Notes: generated by a model not told the origin, from the sequence alone. A stretch of 64,000 nt of DNA from Flavobacteriales bacterium (GCA_016722445.1 JADKIZ010000006.1:207795-271794), one strand, 5' to 3'; shown: positions 8,580 to 17,705, numbered from the stretch's first letter. Translations and numbers: made by a program.

Positions 8580-11303
8580 TTAGTTGGTGTCGGCAGGTTT
8601 TTTTCCATCCATCAATCTGATGGTGCCGGTGAATTTTTCTGTGACGATTCCGCTTAGGCGAATGGTATTCACTTCTACGACGTAGTAGTACACAGCATCG
8701 CTCGACATATTGTCTGAATCTTTGTTGACACCTGTCCAATTGATATCCGGATCAGTTGTTTCGAAAACAAGGTTACCCCACCTGTTATAAATTTTCATGT
8801 CAACGCTTTCGATGTATCGGTATTCGAATGGATGAAACAAGTCATTCAATCCATCACCATTAGGCGTGAAAATATTGGGAAGGAAATAGATCGGGCAATT
8901 GTCTATACAAATCATATTTGAAAAGCCACTTTCATTTTGATGCAATGCACCATCAGGCCAGAGATTCAAGGAATCAAGAGCGGTAACAACAAAGCAACCA
9001 GCAATACTGATTGGAATTTCCTCATCTTGATACAAGTACGTGGTATCTCCGGGATTACCAATGGTCGCAAGCAATTGCATTGGTCCACCCTCTACCGGAG
9101 TGTAATAAATATTATAAGCAGTGATGTCGTCATCGCATCCTTCTGTTGGATTAGACCATGTGAGTGCATCAAAAGCGGCACTGCAATCATGTTCTACTTC
9201 TAGTATTGGTGGACACGGTGGAGTTTGATCATAAGGTGTGGTGCAATCTTGCTGGCTCACATTGAACAAAGGATCAGGAACATTCGCAGCGTAGAATGAA
9301 CCTTTCGCAATGACATAGTAACAGTATTCCACGTTGTTTACAAGACCAGTGTCTACATAGGTGTCTTCGTACGCAATACCTACCTCGATGAAATCTGGAT
9401 CTGCAGGACCTTTTCTTAAGATGTGGTATTCATAATTGGTCCATGGCACCGTGTACTGCATGTTTAACGTAACCTGATTGTCACCGGGCACGAGATTCAG
9501 AAAAATAGAAGTTGCGGGCGTTGATGAAGAGAGTAAACTATCGTTAGGAGCATTATAAAATTCGACGCGATAATTGTGTCCAGTTGTTTTGGTGTCGAGA
9601 TTGAATTGAACGAATGTTGAATCTCCAGATGCAAGTGTTGTAAAGTCAGGTGAGGTATAGACCAAATCAACAGGTTCTAAAGTTCCTGCAGCATGATAAA
9701 GTCTATAGCGATATGGTCCGAGGCCCGTCGTATCCATGTCACTTGGAGGCGACCAATGAACGGTATCAACACCTGCGGTAAGATCAGTAATACCAATACT
9801 CACTTTTGTCATCACAGGAATTTCTTTCATGATGGTGTCACAAAATTCTTCACTCGCAAAACTCAAGGCACCATCTGGCCATACAGTCACGATCATATAA
9901 CAATAAATGCCACCATAGAATACACTTTCATCAGTGTAAGAAGTGGCATCAATACCTTCAGTGTTTCCGATGTATTGATATCCCGTATAAGCAGGTACAC
10001 CCAATTCACATGAATCCGGTTCAAAGCCAAAAAGGTTGTTTCTTCTGTAAACAAGATATTCTACTTCATCCAATTCATCTGGTTCGAAAGAATCATAGCA
10101 AGGAGTTGGACTCCAGGTGAGATCCATGTGGTCTCCAATACCTGTTGCTACTGGGTCTTGAACGGGTGGAGCAACGACGGTGATGAGGATGGTTTCTACA
10201 TCTGAGAGCGGGATATTTCCTTCGTCTGTAGCTATGAAGGAAACGATATAAGGTTCTGCCCTCACTTCATCACAACGAGGTAACCATGAAAATGTTCTTG
10301 TAAGCGGATTGTATTCTGCGGTATTTAAAACATCGGTGAGTGGACCGCCGAGTGCTTCAATATGCACATCGCTGGCCAGTCCGTCCGGATCGTCGTAACT
10401 GATCTGGAAAGTGAGCAATTCATCAGCTGGAATGCAGTAGTCTGCAATATCTTCAATGACCGGAGGAGTATTGGAGCAATTCACAACAGTAATTTGCATG
10501 TCGCGTTCTACAGAGCCGACAAACACGCCATTCCTGTATTCTTCCACCAAAAATGCAACGTTGTATTCGCCGGCAACCAAAGGTGTGTTCCAAGTGATGT
10601 CGCCAGTTTGTGGGTCGATTTCAAATGTATCATCAGCATTGTCGGTATAATCTGTCGGAGATTCCCAAGTTTCCAAAGGCACTACTCCCTGTCCCAAACA
10701 CGGCACAAGGCTGAACACCAATTGGTCACCATTGAGTGAATCATATGCGACTGGATTGTGTATCCAAGGCTGAAAGATGCAGGCGTCCTGAATGGGAGGA
10801 TTGAGGAATTTGATGGAGTTGTTGTGTCCGTCATTTCCGGGTCTGATAACCAGAACAGATTTGATGGCAAAATAGGCCATGACTGAAGTGGACGTTTTAT
10901 CTGCTTCTGGTGTTCCTGGTGCGCCATTGTTGATGTTCAAGACGCCGGCATTCCTATTCGGGTCTTCAACTGAAATGACAAAAGTTCCACTGCCGCTATA
11001 AGTATGGAGGCCAACATATTCGTTGCGTTTCACGTCAGCTCCAACGTTGAGTTCTTCTACATATCTATCCAAACTATCCAATTGTTCTTCTTCGGTTCCT
11101 GGTGCTTCATCACCCCAACGGATTTTCAAACTTGGACGGTCTGCAAATGCACTTTGTTTGGTATAGGTAGTAACTCTAATGCGATAGGTAAGTCCAAAGA
11201 CATGTTCATAGGTAATCTCACCGGCTCTGTTGTGTGTAGCCAACATTTCCGGCATGAATAACATGCACAAAATCAGTGTCAGATAAATTCTCAGTTCTTT
11301 CAT
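8580..11303 (-). CDS. large secreted multi-domain protein with gliding-motility (T9SS type B) C-terminal domain
   Basis: A 907-residue protein. The start at 11303 is chosen because a signal peptide follows directly (K-E-L-R-I-Y-L-T-L-I-L...L-A); a longer frame adds 46 unlikely residues. After an N-terminal T-H-N-R-A-G-E-I-T-Y domain come a cadherin/Ig-like segment (D-P-D-G-L-A around residue 340) and several fibronectin-III-like modules with Y-x-Y-R/Y-H strands. The end is the CHU_C sorting domain: F-L-P-N-I-F-T-P-N-G-D-G-L-N-D and I-Y-N-R-W-G-N-L-V-F. The type IX system exports such proteins to the cell surface or medium. Probably an adhesin or surface-layer protein; ligand unknown. Confidence 0.88.
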   Translation of the reverse strand: MKELRIYLTLILCMLFMPEMLATHNRAGEITYEHVFGLTYRIRVTTYTKQSAFADRPSLKIRWGDEAPGTEEEQLDSLDRYVEELNVGADVKRNEYVGLHTYSGSGTFVISVEDPNRNAGVLNINNGAPGTPEADKTSTSVMAYFAIKSVLVIRPGNDGHNNSIKFLNPPIQDACIFQPWIHNPVAYDSLNGDQLVFSLVPCLGQGVVPLETWESPTDYTDNADDTFEIDPQTGDITWNTPLVAGEYNVAFLVEEYRNGVFVGSVERDMQITVVNCSNTPPVIEDIADYCIPADELLTFQISYDDPDGLASDVHIEALGGPLTDVLNTAEYNPLTRTFSWLPRCDEVRAEPYIVSFIATDEGNIPLSDVETILITVVAPPVQDPVATGIGDHMDLTWSPTPCYDSFEPDELDEVEYLVYRRNNLFGFEPDSCELGVPAYTGYQYIGNTEGIDATSYTDESVFYGGIYCYMIVTVWPDGALSFASEEFCDTIMKEIPVMTKVSIGITDLTAGVDTVHWSPPSDMDTTGLGPYRYRLYHAAGTLEPVDLVYTSPDFTTLASGDSTFVQFNLDTKTTGHNYRVEFYNAPNDSLLSSSTPATSIFLNLVPGDNQVTLNMQYTVPWTNYEYHILRKGPADPDFIEVGIAYEDTYVDTGLVNNVEYCYYVIAKGSFYAANVPDPLFNVSQQDCTTPYDQTPPCPPILEVEHDCSAAFDALTWSNPTEGCDDDITAYNIYYTPVEGGPMQLLATIGNPGDTTYLYQDEEIPISIAGCFVVTALDSLNLWPDGALHQNESGFSNMICIDNCPIYFLPNIFTPNGDGLNDLFHPFEYRYIESVDMKIYNRWGNLVFETTDPDINWTGVNKDSDNMSSDAVYYYVVEVNTIRLSGIVTEKFTGTIRLMDGKKPADTN

Positions 11304-11514
11304 TCTATCGGGTAACGAAAATACGCCATCGTTCATTTTTGTGAAAGACAAATTCTTCCAGGTAAAAGTTTGATGAGCTGCACAGAATTCTCTCTTGTTG
11401 GAATTTGAAGAAAAAGTCAGGTTTATATAGCGTTTGAGCAAGAACTTGGATTGGTGCGAATGAGATTATCCATTCATTTTTGAAGAAATTCCCGCGTATT
11501 CAGGGTTAAAAATC

Positions 11515-11545
11515 AAAAAAGCCACCCCAAATGGAGTGGCTTTTC
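11515..11545. terminator. hairpin terminator
   Basis: AAAAAAGCCAC ... GTGGCTTTT, a strong stem with A-run and T-run flanks, 20 bp past the stop of the minus-strand gene at 11566. It isolates that gene from the large secreted protein gene downstream. Confidence 0.8.
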
Positions 11546-11565
11546 AAATGATTATGATGATTAAA

Positions 11566-11994
11566 TCAATTCAATTCTTTCGAACCCGCCATGACCGAGA
11601 TGCAACCTTCATGGGTAGATACAGAAGATTTTTGTTCCGGAACCCGGAGTTTCACGATCAATTGTTGGGTGCTGGTCATTTTGAAATCGAATACTCCATT
11701 TTCTGCGGAATTACCTTTGTAGATGGATTCACCACCAGTATCAGTAATTTCAAAATCCACACTACCGAGAATTGGGTGAGCGCAAACTACTAGTCTGTAC
11801 TCTTTACCACCGTAGAAAGTGAGGAGGAGTTCGGCTTCATCGCCGGGCACGAGCATGGCAGAGTTATAATTATCGTTCTGAATATAACCTTCCAATTGTG
11901 GCAGGCATTGGTTCTTGGTAAATGCACGGCATTGGGCATCGGCCACGAATGGTGCGAGAAGAACCAGCGGGAGGATTATTTTATAAAGTTTCAT
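11566..11994 (-). CDS. small exported protein of unknown function
   Basis: A 142-residue protein with a clear signal peptide (K-L-Y-K-I-I-L-P-L-V-L-L...D-A-Q). The mature part has four Cys (in C-R-A-F, N-Q-C-L-P, V-V-C-A-H, H-E-G-C) that could form two disulfides, plus beta-strand-like segments (L-L-L-T-F-Y-G-G-K-E-Y-R-L-V-V). This pattern resembles small periplasmic or surface beta-sandwich proteins, but no family was recognised. It lies 21 bp downstream of a lipoprotein gene on the same strand and before a strong terminator, so the two probably share a transcript. Confidence 0.65.
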   Translation of the reverse strand: MKLYKIILPLVLLAPFVADAQCRAFTKNQCLPQLEGYIQNDNYNSAMLVPGDEAELLLTFYGGKEYRLVVCAHPILGSVDFEITDTGGESIYKGNSAENGVFDFKMTSTQQLIVKLRVPEQKSSVSTHEGCISVMAGSKELN

Positions 11995-12015
11995 TTGCTT
12001 GAGTTTGGGTGGTTA

Positions 12016-12915
12016 TTAGAACGAAGTGTATTTGTTACGCAGTTCTGTCGCTTTGGTTGCGATAGCCTTGAGCGTAGCATCATCAATTGTAATAGTTGTA
12101 GTTGTACCAATGGTAACAACACCGTTGGCATCCTTACCTGTAGAGGTTTTTCCCTTGTTTTCCTGTGCACCATTGTAGATGTCGCGCAGCACAAAAAGGT
12201 CAGCCTTCATTTCTTTGAGATTTTCATGCTCTCCGAATTTTTCGAAGTAATCCACGAGATTGTTGAGCGCATATTTTTGTTCTGCTATACGCTGGCGCAT
12301 ATCAGCATTGCCATCTGCGGCATAAATGGAAGACAGGTAAAGAGCTTCTAACCAACCACCAGCGACAACAAGGGCTGACACTTCAATACGCTGATTTTCT
12401 TTCAGGTATCCGTTGAGATCTGCGTATGCTTCTGAAACAATCTTCAGCAATGAATCGCGGCTTTCCTGATTGCGGTCAAGGCGCTCAATGATTTCATTGG
12501 TCAATGCACCATCAACACCCATTTGTTTTGCCAGGTTTTGCGCAGAGGCAAAATATTCCATGGTAACCTGCTTCTGGTCGAACATTGCGGCATAGCTGAG
12601 GTCAGCACCGTAAACACCAAGGTTCACAGCTTGCTTGACTTCACCCGTGTATTTGCTCACGTTTTCGGCTGGATTGAGTTTTCCGACATCAAATTGATAT
12701 CCCTTTTCTTTGATCAGGGAAGACATTTCAACTGGTGAGGGGATTGAGAAGAAAATTTTCTCAAGTTCCTTTGTTCTTGCCGCTTGCAAGGAGTCAACTT
12801 CTTCTTTTACCGGAGGTTGAGCGTGTTGCTGATCGGAGTTGGTCTGGCACGATTGCATGGCCAAGCCGATACCACAGACGATTGCGGTGAATCGCAGTGC
12901 ATTCTTAAGTTGCAT
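12016..12915 (-). CDS. mostly helical lipoprotein of unknown function
   Basis: A 299-residue protein with a lipoprotein signal peptide ending M-Q-S-C. The start at 12915 (or 12918) fits a signal of about 23 residues; 27 residues further upstream are implausible. After a Q/P-rich linker the body is almost all amphipathic helices (L-S-Y-A-A-M-F-D-Q, S-A-Q-N-L-A-K-Q-M-G-V, S-L-L-K-I-V-S-E-A-Y-A-D-L-N). The end includes a threonine-rich strand (T-T-T-T-I-T-I-D-D). No named domain was recognised. It should sit in the periplasmic face of an envelope membrane. Likely operon with 11566-11994. Confidence 0.65.
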   Translation of the reverse strand: MQLKNALRFTAIVCGIGLAMQSCQTNSDQQHAQPPVKEEVDSLQAARTKELEKIFFSIPSPVEMSSLIKEKGYQFDVGKLNPAENVSKYTGEVKQAVNLGVYGADLSYAAMFDQKQVTMEYFASAQNLAKQMGVDGALTNEIIERLDRNQESRDSLLKIVSEAYADLNGYLKENQRIEVSALVVAGGWLEALYLSSIYAADGNADMRQRIAEQKYALNNLVDYFEKFGEHENLKEMKADLFVLRDIYNGAQENKGKTSTGKDANGVVTIGTTTTITIDDATLKAIATKATELRNKYTSF

Positions 12916-13487
12916 CATAATCAGGATTTTTGGGTGGTTGATCATTACCGTCAGGTAGTGTATCAGTCTGTAATGTTCGTTTTTATCGGCTCTCATACGG
13001 AGGCATATCTGAATAAGTTTTAAAAACGGGTTTGTTTATTTAAAAAAAGTGGAGTTATCATTAAAAAGACTTGATCTACAGGGCTTTTGCAAGGTGTCCT
13101 GAATTTTGAAAGCTCGGGTTTTTTATGGCTGCAATCATGAACTTCATCGTCCGATGTTCAGGTTTAATCCGTGCGACACCTTCAACGACTGTCACCAGCC
13201 AGTCGTTCAATTCGTCTTAAACCTCAAAGTTCAGAACCGTATCATTGTTGAGATTTTTTTCCGGAAGAAATCGCTTTGAAGGCCTTAGGATGAGGAATCC
13301 ACTGGTTACATGGACAGGATTTTTTACTTTTGCAGCCCCTTGAAATTTTCAGGTTGGGCTTTTTGTTTATAATTCATCGTCTAAAATCAAAGCGAAGGAT
13401 TTTAGCAAATTGAAATCACTCTTAGAAGTGTCAACAATGTGATTCCGAAAAGTCGGGATTTAGATTTTTAAGGGGAAAAAATCATTT
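12916..13487. other. long intergenic stretch with a candidate promoter for tRNA-Arg
   Basis: No convincing coding frame is present. At 13325-13332 lies TACTTTTG on the plus strand, matching the Bacteroidota -7 box (TAnnTTTG) and preceded by a T-run. It is about 155 bp upstream of tRNA-Arg and so predicts a leader to be trimmed. A match at -33 is poor (CTG rather than TTG at N20). The rest shows no repeats or stable inverted repeats that I could see. Confidence 0.4.
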
Positions 13488-13559
13488 GGTCCCGTAGTTC
13501 AACGGATAGAATAGAAGTTTCCTAAACTTTTGATCCCAGTTCGATTCTGGGCGGGACTA
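13488..13559 (+). tRNA. tRNA-Arg (anticodon CCT)
   Basis: 72 nt. The acceptor stem GGTCCCG pairs with CGGGACT, with discriminator A and T8-A9 as expected. The D-stem is GTTC/GAAT, the anticodon loop TTCCTAA (CCT, reading AGG), and the T-arm contains GTTCGATTC. CCA is not encoded. The first acceptor pair is G-T. A strong terminator follows within 3 bp. Confidence 0.92.
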
Positions 13560-13561
13560 CA

Positions 13562-13599
13562 AAGGGATGAATTCAGTAGCTGAATTCATCCCTTTTTTT
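13562..13599 (+). terminator. Rho-independent terminator after tRNA-Arg
   Basis: Perfect stem AAGGGATGAATTCAG / CTGAATTCATCCCTT with a tiny loop (TAG), followed by TTTTT. The near-perfect 15-bp arms make it one of the strongest terminators in the window. Confidence 0.92.
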
Positions 13600-13673
13600 G
13601 TTATGAAAATTCAAATGTCTTTTTTCAAATCATAGGTAAGCTTTGAAATAAATACCACGTTTGGACATTGTTG

Positions 13674-15383
13674 TTATTCTTTGATCACTTTGAACTTTGT
13701 TGCAATTCCAGTGTGGTCTTTCAATTGAATAAAATAAATGCCTTTTGGACCAGAAAGCGGAATGATTGCTGTTTTGGTTGAAAGTAAATTTTGTGTTTCG
13801 ATCATTTGACCTGTTGTATTGAAGATTTCTATTTGTGCATTTAGAATGGGTTGATCAAAAACGATTTGAACGAAGTCGGAAGTTGGATTAGGATAAATTT
13901 GTATGAAGTGGTGCAAATGATCCGATTCTACATCAGCAGGTATCGGATGAGTTTTAATCAAGAAAGCATCGAAATTTCCATGCGAATTGATGGACAAAAC
14001 ATCAGCTTCAGGATTGAGATCGGCTGTCGCATAAAACCAACCGGTGGTATATACATTGCCGCTGTTATCCACTGTTATGGCTTGTCCGCGATCTCCAAAA
14101 GACGCATCAGTTCCGCCCACGGTTTGTGACCAAATGTGATTTCCATTCAAATCATATTTGCAGATAAAAACATCTTCACCTCCAGCAGATGTCAGGTTGT
14201 TTTGTGCCGCACCAGAATTGAAGTCAATTGTCGATTGATAAAATCCGGTCAGATAAATATTCGAGTTGTTATCGAGATCAATACTTTGACCCCATTCAGG
14301 TAACGCACTACCGAATCCGTGAGCCCAAAGCGAATTTCCATCTGCATTGAGTTTAAGTAGGTAAATATCTTGTTCTCCTAAAGCAGTGATTTCATTTGTC
14401 CCGCTGCCTGAATCGAAATCGACAGTGTTTTCGAATCGACCTGTAGCGTAGATGTTACCATCGGCATCGGTTTGAACCGCATAACCAACTTCCCACCCGA
14501 TAGAACCAAATGAATTAACCCAAAGAAGTAATCCTGTAGCGTCGTATTTGGCAATAAAAATATCAATGGCACCGATGGCTGTGAGGAGGTTTTCTCCTGC
14601 TCCGGGATCAAAATCCGTGACACCAAAGTAATAACCAGTCGCGATCACATTTCCTAAATTGTCTGTGGTCACACCAATACAATGGTCATTGCTGTTGGCA
14701 CCGGTACCTAAGGCCCAAATGAAATTGCCAGAGGCATCGAGTTTACAGATGAAAAAATCATCACCCCCGCCATTTGCTGTGAGGTTGAATGTCTGATCGC
14801 CCGGATTGAAATCTGCAACACCTTGAAACCGTCCTCCGATGATCACATTGTTATCACTGTCCACGGCTACAGAATGACCTTCGTCTGTTGTGAGTCCTCC
14901 CATGTTTTTAGCCCAAACTAAAGCACCATCATTATGAAATTTTGCGACATAAACATCATCTCCACCGGCCGATGTTAGATTGAATTCATTGGTGGAATCA
15001 GGGTCAAAATCGGCGGTGCCGTTAAAATGACCAACAACCAAAACATCACCTGCGGCATCAATAGCTAGGCCATGGACTTCATCAAAATTTTCACTTCCGA
15101 ATTGAATGGCCCAAACAAAATGTCCATTTGCATCAGACTTTTGAATAAAAACGTCTGATCCCCCTCCATTGGCAGTGAGCTCGAATACACCATCTTCAGG
15201 ATCGAAATCAGTGATATATCTAAATAGACCAGCCGTATAAACATTGCCACTGTTGTCGGTTGCCACCGCACGGCCTTCATCCTGAACATCGCCTCCTAAT
15301 GCGAATGCCCAGTCGAATATTTGGGATTGAAGTTGAGTGGAGGCGAAAAGGAGGCAGAATAGAAGTATGAATTTTGTTTTCAT
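13674..15383 (-). CDS. secreted seven-repeat propeller-like (SBBP-type) protein with T9SS type A tail
   Basis: A 569-residue protein with a signal peptide (K-F-I-L-L-F-C-L-L-F-A...Q-S-Q). Seven repeats of about 60 residues follow, each with a V-x-x-D-x-x-G-N-V/I-Y-x-T/A-G core, a D-F-D/N-P turn and a closing F/Y-I-x-K-x-D-x-x-G-x-x-x-W strand. Seven copies suggest a closed beta-propeller. The last 80 residues form a type A sorting domain: I-Y-P-N-P-T-S-D-F-V-Q-I ... K-G-I-Y-F-I-Q-L, ending K-V-I-K-E. It should be exported by the type IX system; binding partner unknown. Monocistronic as far as visible. Confidence 0.87.
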   Translation of the reverse strand: MKTKFILLFCLLFASTQLQSQIFDWAFALGGDVQDEGRAVATDNSGNVYTAGLFRYITDFDPEDGVFELTANGGGSDVFIQKSDANGHFVWAIQFGSENFDEVHGLAIDAAGDVLVVGHFNGTADFDPDSTNEFNLTSAGGDDVYVAKFHNDGALVWAKNMGGLTTDEGHSVAVDSDNNVIIGGRFQGVADFNPGDQTFNLTANGGGDDFFICKLDASGNFIWALGTGANSNDHCIGVTTDNLGNVIATGYYFGVTDFDPGAGENLLTAIGAIDIFIAKYDATGLLLWVNSFGSIGWEVGYAVQTDADGNIYATGRFENTVDFDSGSGTNEITALGEQDIYLLKLNADGNSLWAHGFGSALPEWGQSIDLDNNSNIYLTGFYQSTIDFNSGAAQNNLTSAGGEDVFICKYDLNGNHIWSQTVGGTDASFGDRGQAITVDNSGNVYTTGWFYATADLNPEADVLSINSHGNFDAFLIKTHPIPADVESDHLHHFIQIYPNPTSDFVQIVFDQPILNAQIEIFNTTGQMIETQNLLSTKTAIIPLSGPKGIYFIQLKDHTGIATKFKVIKE

Positions 15384-15449
15384 TTTGTGTCTAAGGTTTG
15401 GAAGCGGTTTAAAAATCGTGGGTTAATTTCTCTGGTAAATGTAAATAAA

Positions 15450-15806
15450 TCAATTGATAAGGTCGTGGTTTCTATCCAATGCGGAGATGACAAAACCCGA
15501 ATCCATCGGGTATATCGCAAAATGCACATCCACGATTGTTGCCATCCACCATGAAGCATAGGTTATTTGTTGCAACAGAGTATTTGAATCGATGTAGGTA
15601 ATGGTGAATCTGTGATTAAAGGATGTAGCCTTAATTTGCGTATTGGCTATGGCTTTGCTGGAATCTTTGTTTTTGATTCCATTCCTAAAAGGGAAATCAA
15701 AAGAAATTGGCCAGCGTTGATCGGCCCTTGACTTTCGAATGACCGAGGATTCCTGAGTGTGATGAATCAGTCCAAGTGGAGTGAACAATCCTGTATATTT
15801 GGCCAA
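15450..15806 (-). CDS. possible small protein of unknown function
   Basis: A 118-residue frame divergent from the universal stress protein gene, only 15 bp away from its start. The translation has a normal residue mix and a plausible beta-strand series (H-R-F-T-I-T-Y-I-D, T-I-V-D-V-H-F-A-I-Y, G-F-V-I-S-A-L), but no recognised family, no signal peptide and no obvious ribosome binding site. Either a short beta-rich protein or chance coding. Confidence 0.35.
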   Translation of the reverse strand: MAKYTGLFTPLGLIHHTQESSVIRKSRADQRWPISFDFPFRNGIKNKDSSKAIANTQIKATSFNHRFTITYIDSNTLLQQITYASWWMATIVDVHFAIYPMDSGFVISALDRNHDLIN

Positions 15807-15821
15807 AGACTTTCAACTTGA

Positions 15822-16619
15822 ATGAAAAAGATTGCTGTTCTCGTAGACTTTACCCGAAGTGGTAAACCAGCCATGATGATGGCGAAGCGCCTGTCAGAAA
15901 TTTCCGGCGCAGAAATTATTGCTGTCAATATCAGTGATGGTCAACACAACGATGAAGTGTTGAAGCATCAATTGGATGAATACACTTCTGCGATGCTTGG
16001 TCAGAAGATCACTTCTCACGCCGTGATCGGACATGGCAGGCTACTTTCATCCATACCGCAATTGCTTTCGGAAATCAATCCAGACCTTGTGGTGATTTGC
16101 ACGCATGGTATTCGCGGCGTGATCCAAACTTTGTTTGGTGCAACGATTTTGAAATTGGTTCAAGAAATTCATTACCCAAGCGTTGTGGTTCAAGAAAACA
16201 CGGTGGTAAGAAATGTATTGCCTGTCAATATCCTTTTAACGGCAAGTCCATACGAATCATTTTATGCGAAAATGAAATATTGTGGAACGATCGCGAAATC
16301 AATCGATGCGAACGTTGTTCATTATGAAATGGAAAAATACCTTGGCGATACTGAAGAAGTCATTGCGAAACACAGCAAAGAAGCGGAAGCATACTATAGC
16401 GAAATTCAAGTGAAATTTTCTACGGTAAATGAAGAGCGAAAGCTGATGTCGTTGGGTTTTGCGCAGCAAACCATCAACTACGCTTACAATCATGGCTATG
16501 ATCTTGTGTGTGTATCTGCGGATACGCACCAGGAACAGATGGCCATGGGAAAAGCGGACAAGGAAAAAATGTTGTGCAATGATGAAGGTGTTGCCATTTT
16601 GGTTTGTCCAGATAAATAA
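15822..16619 (+). CDS. universal stress protein (UspA family, two-domain)
   Basis: A 265-residue protein, about twice the usual single Usp domain. The N-terminal half shows the Usp fold (K-I-A-V-L-V-D-F-T start, D-L-V-V-I-C-T-H-G near residue 90 and I-H-Y-P-S-V-V-V). The second half is a diverged copy (L-V-C-V-S-A-D-T, V-A-I-L-V-C-P). The ATP-binding G-x2-G-x9-G-S/T motif is weak: T-H-G-I-R-G-V-I-Q-T-L-F-G-A-T is present in the first half only. These cytoplasmic proteins act in stress survival. A hairpin terminator follows. Confidence 0.8.
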   Translation: MKKIAVLVDFTRSGKPAMMMAKRLSEISGAEIIAVNISDGQHNDEVLKHQLDEYTSAMLGQKITSHAVIGHGRLLSSIPQLLSEINPDLVVICTHGIRGVIQTLFGATILKLVQEIHYPSVVVQENTVVRNVLPVNILLTASPYESFYAKMKYCGTIAKSIDANVVHYEMEKYLGDTEEVIAKHSKEAEAYYSEIQVKFSTVNEERKLMSLGFAQQTINYAYNHGYDLVCVSADTHQEQMAMGKADKEKMLCNDEGVAILVCPDK

Positions 16620-16640
16620 AGAAATCTCCTTTTATAAATA

Positions 16641-16672
16641 AAAAACCCGCCTCAAATGAAGCGGGTTTTTTT
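16641..16672 (+). terminator. Rho-independent terminator after the universal stress gene
   Basis: Stem AAAAACCCGCCTC/GAAGCGGGTTTTT with a T-run, 21 bp past the stop codon. It also sits before the 3' end of the convergent minus-strand operon (16691) and can act for both. Confidence 0.85.
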
Positions 16673-16690
16673 ATTCTGATTACACGTTGT

Positions 16691-17065
16691 TTACTCAGCT
16701 TTCCTGAGTCTGTTATTGTCGTATTGATAGAGTTGCCAAAAGAGCATAGGCACAAATACGAGTGCTATGATCAGCATACCCAACAATGCCATCATGTTGG
16801 CGCCCGGCCAATGCATCAGTTTGAACAACGACCCTATGCTGAAAATGAATCCGCCAATGGCACCGATCAATGTGCGCGAGCGATAGGTGTAATAAGTTGG
16901 AAATTTTATGGCAGATGTAATCAAAGCCAACATGGATGTGGCTAACGAGACAAAGCCGATGAATAGCAAATGATTCGCCATTGGCCAATAGAGTGTTTTG
17001 AAGGTGAATCCCAATAGCACACATACAGTGGCTACGAATCCGAAGAAATACTGTGTGATTTTCAT
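16691..17065 (-). CDS. small membrane protein with two GldL-like half repeats
   Basis: A 124-residue protein with four membrane helices. Two similar halves each contain an F-K-x-x-W-P-x-A motif (G-F-T-F-K-T-L-Y-W-P-M-A and G-S-L-F-K-L-M-H-W-P-G-A). The motif 'FKxMHWPGA' is also seen in the membrane part of GldL, the T9SS motor protein, but the rest of GldL is absent, so this is a relative of the membrane hairpin and not GldL. Its ATG overlaps the stop of the upstream 81-residue gene. It forms the last gene of a padR-small protein-membrane protein operon. Confidence 0.6.
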   Translation of the reverse strand: MKITQYFFGFVATVCVLLGFTFKTLYWPMANHLLFIGFVSLATSMLALITSAIKFPTYYTYRSRTLIGAIGGFIFSIGSLFKLMHWPGANMMALLGMLIIALVFVPMLFWQLYQYDNNRLRKAE

Positions 17066-17307
17066 TGTAAAAGGTATTTGAGGGTTAATATGAACTGAAC
17101 TTGTTCCTCGATTTCATGTATGCCATTTGGAGCAAGGTTGTGCAACGTATTTGACAGTGCATCATCGAAGGAATGTCCTTCCAGTAATTGTTCTTCAATG
17201 CTGCAACAACAATGGTCAATCAACTCTGTTTGCAATTGAAGATCACGCACCGATGCCTTGATCAATCGTTCAATTTCCTGTTGGTATTTTTCAGTGAAAT
17301 CAGCCAT
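17062..17307 (-). CDS. 81-residue helical protein, HAAS-like partner of PadR
   Basis: All-helical by pattern. An amphipathic start (F-T-E-K-Y-Q-Q-E-I-E-R-L-I) is followed by L-I-D-H-C-C-C-S-I-E-E-Q-L-L-E-G and then D-D-A-L-S-N-T-L-H. A small helical segment with 'ExLxxHxxxxxxxxxxxGxSxxxAL' spacing, encoded after a PadR gene and before a membrane protein, fits the HAAS-type domains found next to PadR regulators in Firmicutes. The match is from memory of the pattern and is tentative. Three Cys in a row are unusual. Start and stop overlap both neighbours, showing translational coupling. Confidence 0.55.
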   Translation of the reverse strand: MADFTEKYQQEIERLIKASVRDLQLQTELIDHCCCSIEEQLLEGHSFDDALSNTLHNLAPNGIHEIEEQVQFILTLKYLLQ

Positions 17308-17654
17308 GTGATGGTGTCAATTTGATTCCCATAATCATTTGAATGCTCTCCATAAAACCAGACAGTTCTTCTGCGCGAACTGCAATTTGTTTTTTTTCCG
17401 GAAGTCGTTAGACTGTAATAGACACGCGGTCGGTTGCCGACCATCACTTCTTCGGTCTTGACGAAGCCTTCTTTCAAAAGTTTGTGCAAAGCGGGATACA
17501 ATGATCCTTCCTTCAGCAAAATTTTTCCGTCGGTTCTTTGTTTAACCACTTTGGTGATGTCGTATCCGTACATCTTGCCATTTTCCTGCAATAATTTCAG
17601 GATAATGGTTCCCAGTGTTCCTTTTATGAGTTCATTTGTTGGCATCGGAGGCAA
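17300..17654 (-). pseudogene. PadR-family transcriptional regulator, frame broken once near the end
   Basis: Residues 1-85 carry the PadR winged helix: L-I-K-G-T-L-G-T-I-I-L-K-L-L, the M-Y-G-Y-D-I-T-K-V-V turn, G-S-L-Y-P-A-L-H-K-L recognition helix and the Y-Y-S-L-T-T-S-G-K wing. After that an eight-base T-run (17390-17397; A on the coding strand) throws the frame. Removing one base gives Q-I-A-V-R-A-E-E-L-S-G-F-M-E-S-I and a stop at 17300, so that the next gene's ATG overlaps the end. The real protein is then about 117 residues, normal for PadR-s1. A homopolymer miscall is likely. It probably represses its own operon through the adjacent palindrome. Confidence 0.82.
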
Positions 17655-17655
17655 A

Positions 17656-17678
17656 TATACATAGAATTGCTATGTATA
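17656..17678. promoter_or_regulatory. palindromic PadR operator between divergent genes
   Basis: Perfect 9-bp arms TATACATAG and CTATGTATA around a 5-nt spacer, directly upstream of the padR start (17654) and 28 bp before the permease start (17706). On the minus strand TATATTTG (17653-17660 region) overlaps one arm and matches the Bacteroidota -7 box, so a dimer bound here would block padR transcription. PadR proteins typically bind such ATGTA/TACAT dyads. Confidence 0.7.
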
Positions 17679-17705
17679 GAAACTCTAGGTATTAAAAAAA
17701 ATTGT

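Noticed and set aside
16691..17065. Calling the membrane protein GldL
   Set aside because: It has only the FKxxHWPGA-type hairpin; the long periplasmic part and gldKLMN neighbours are missing.
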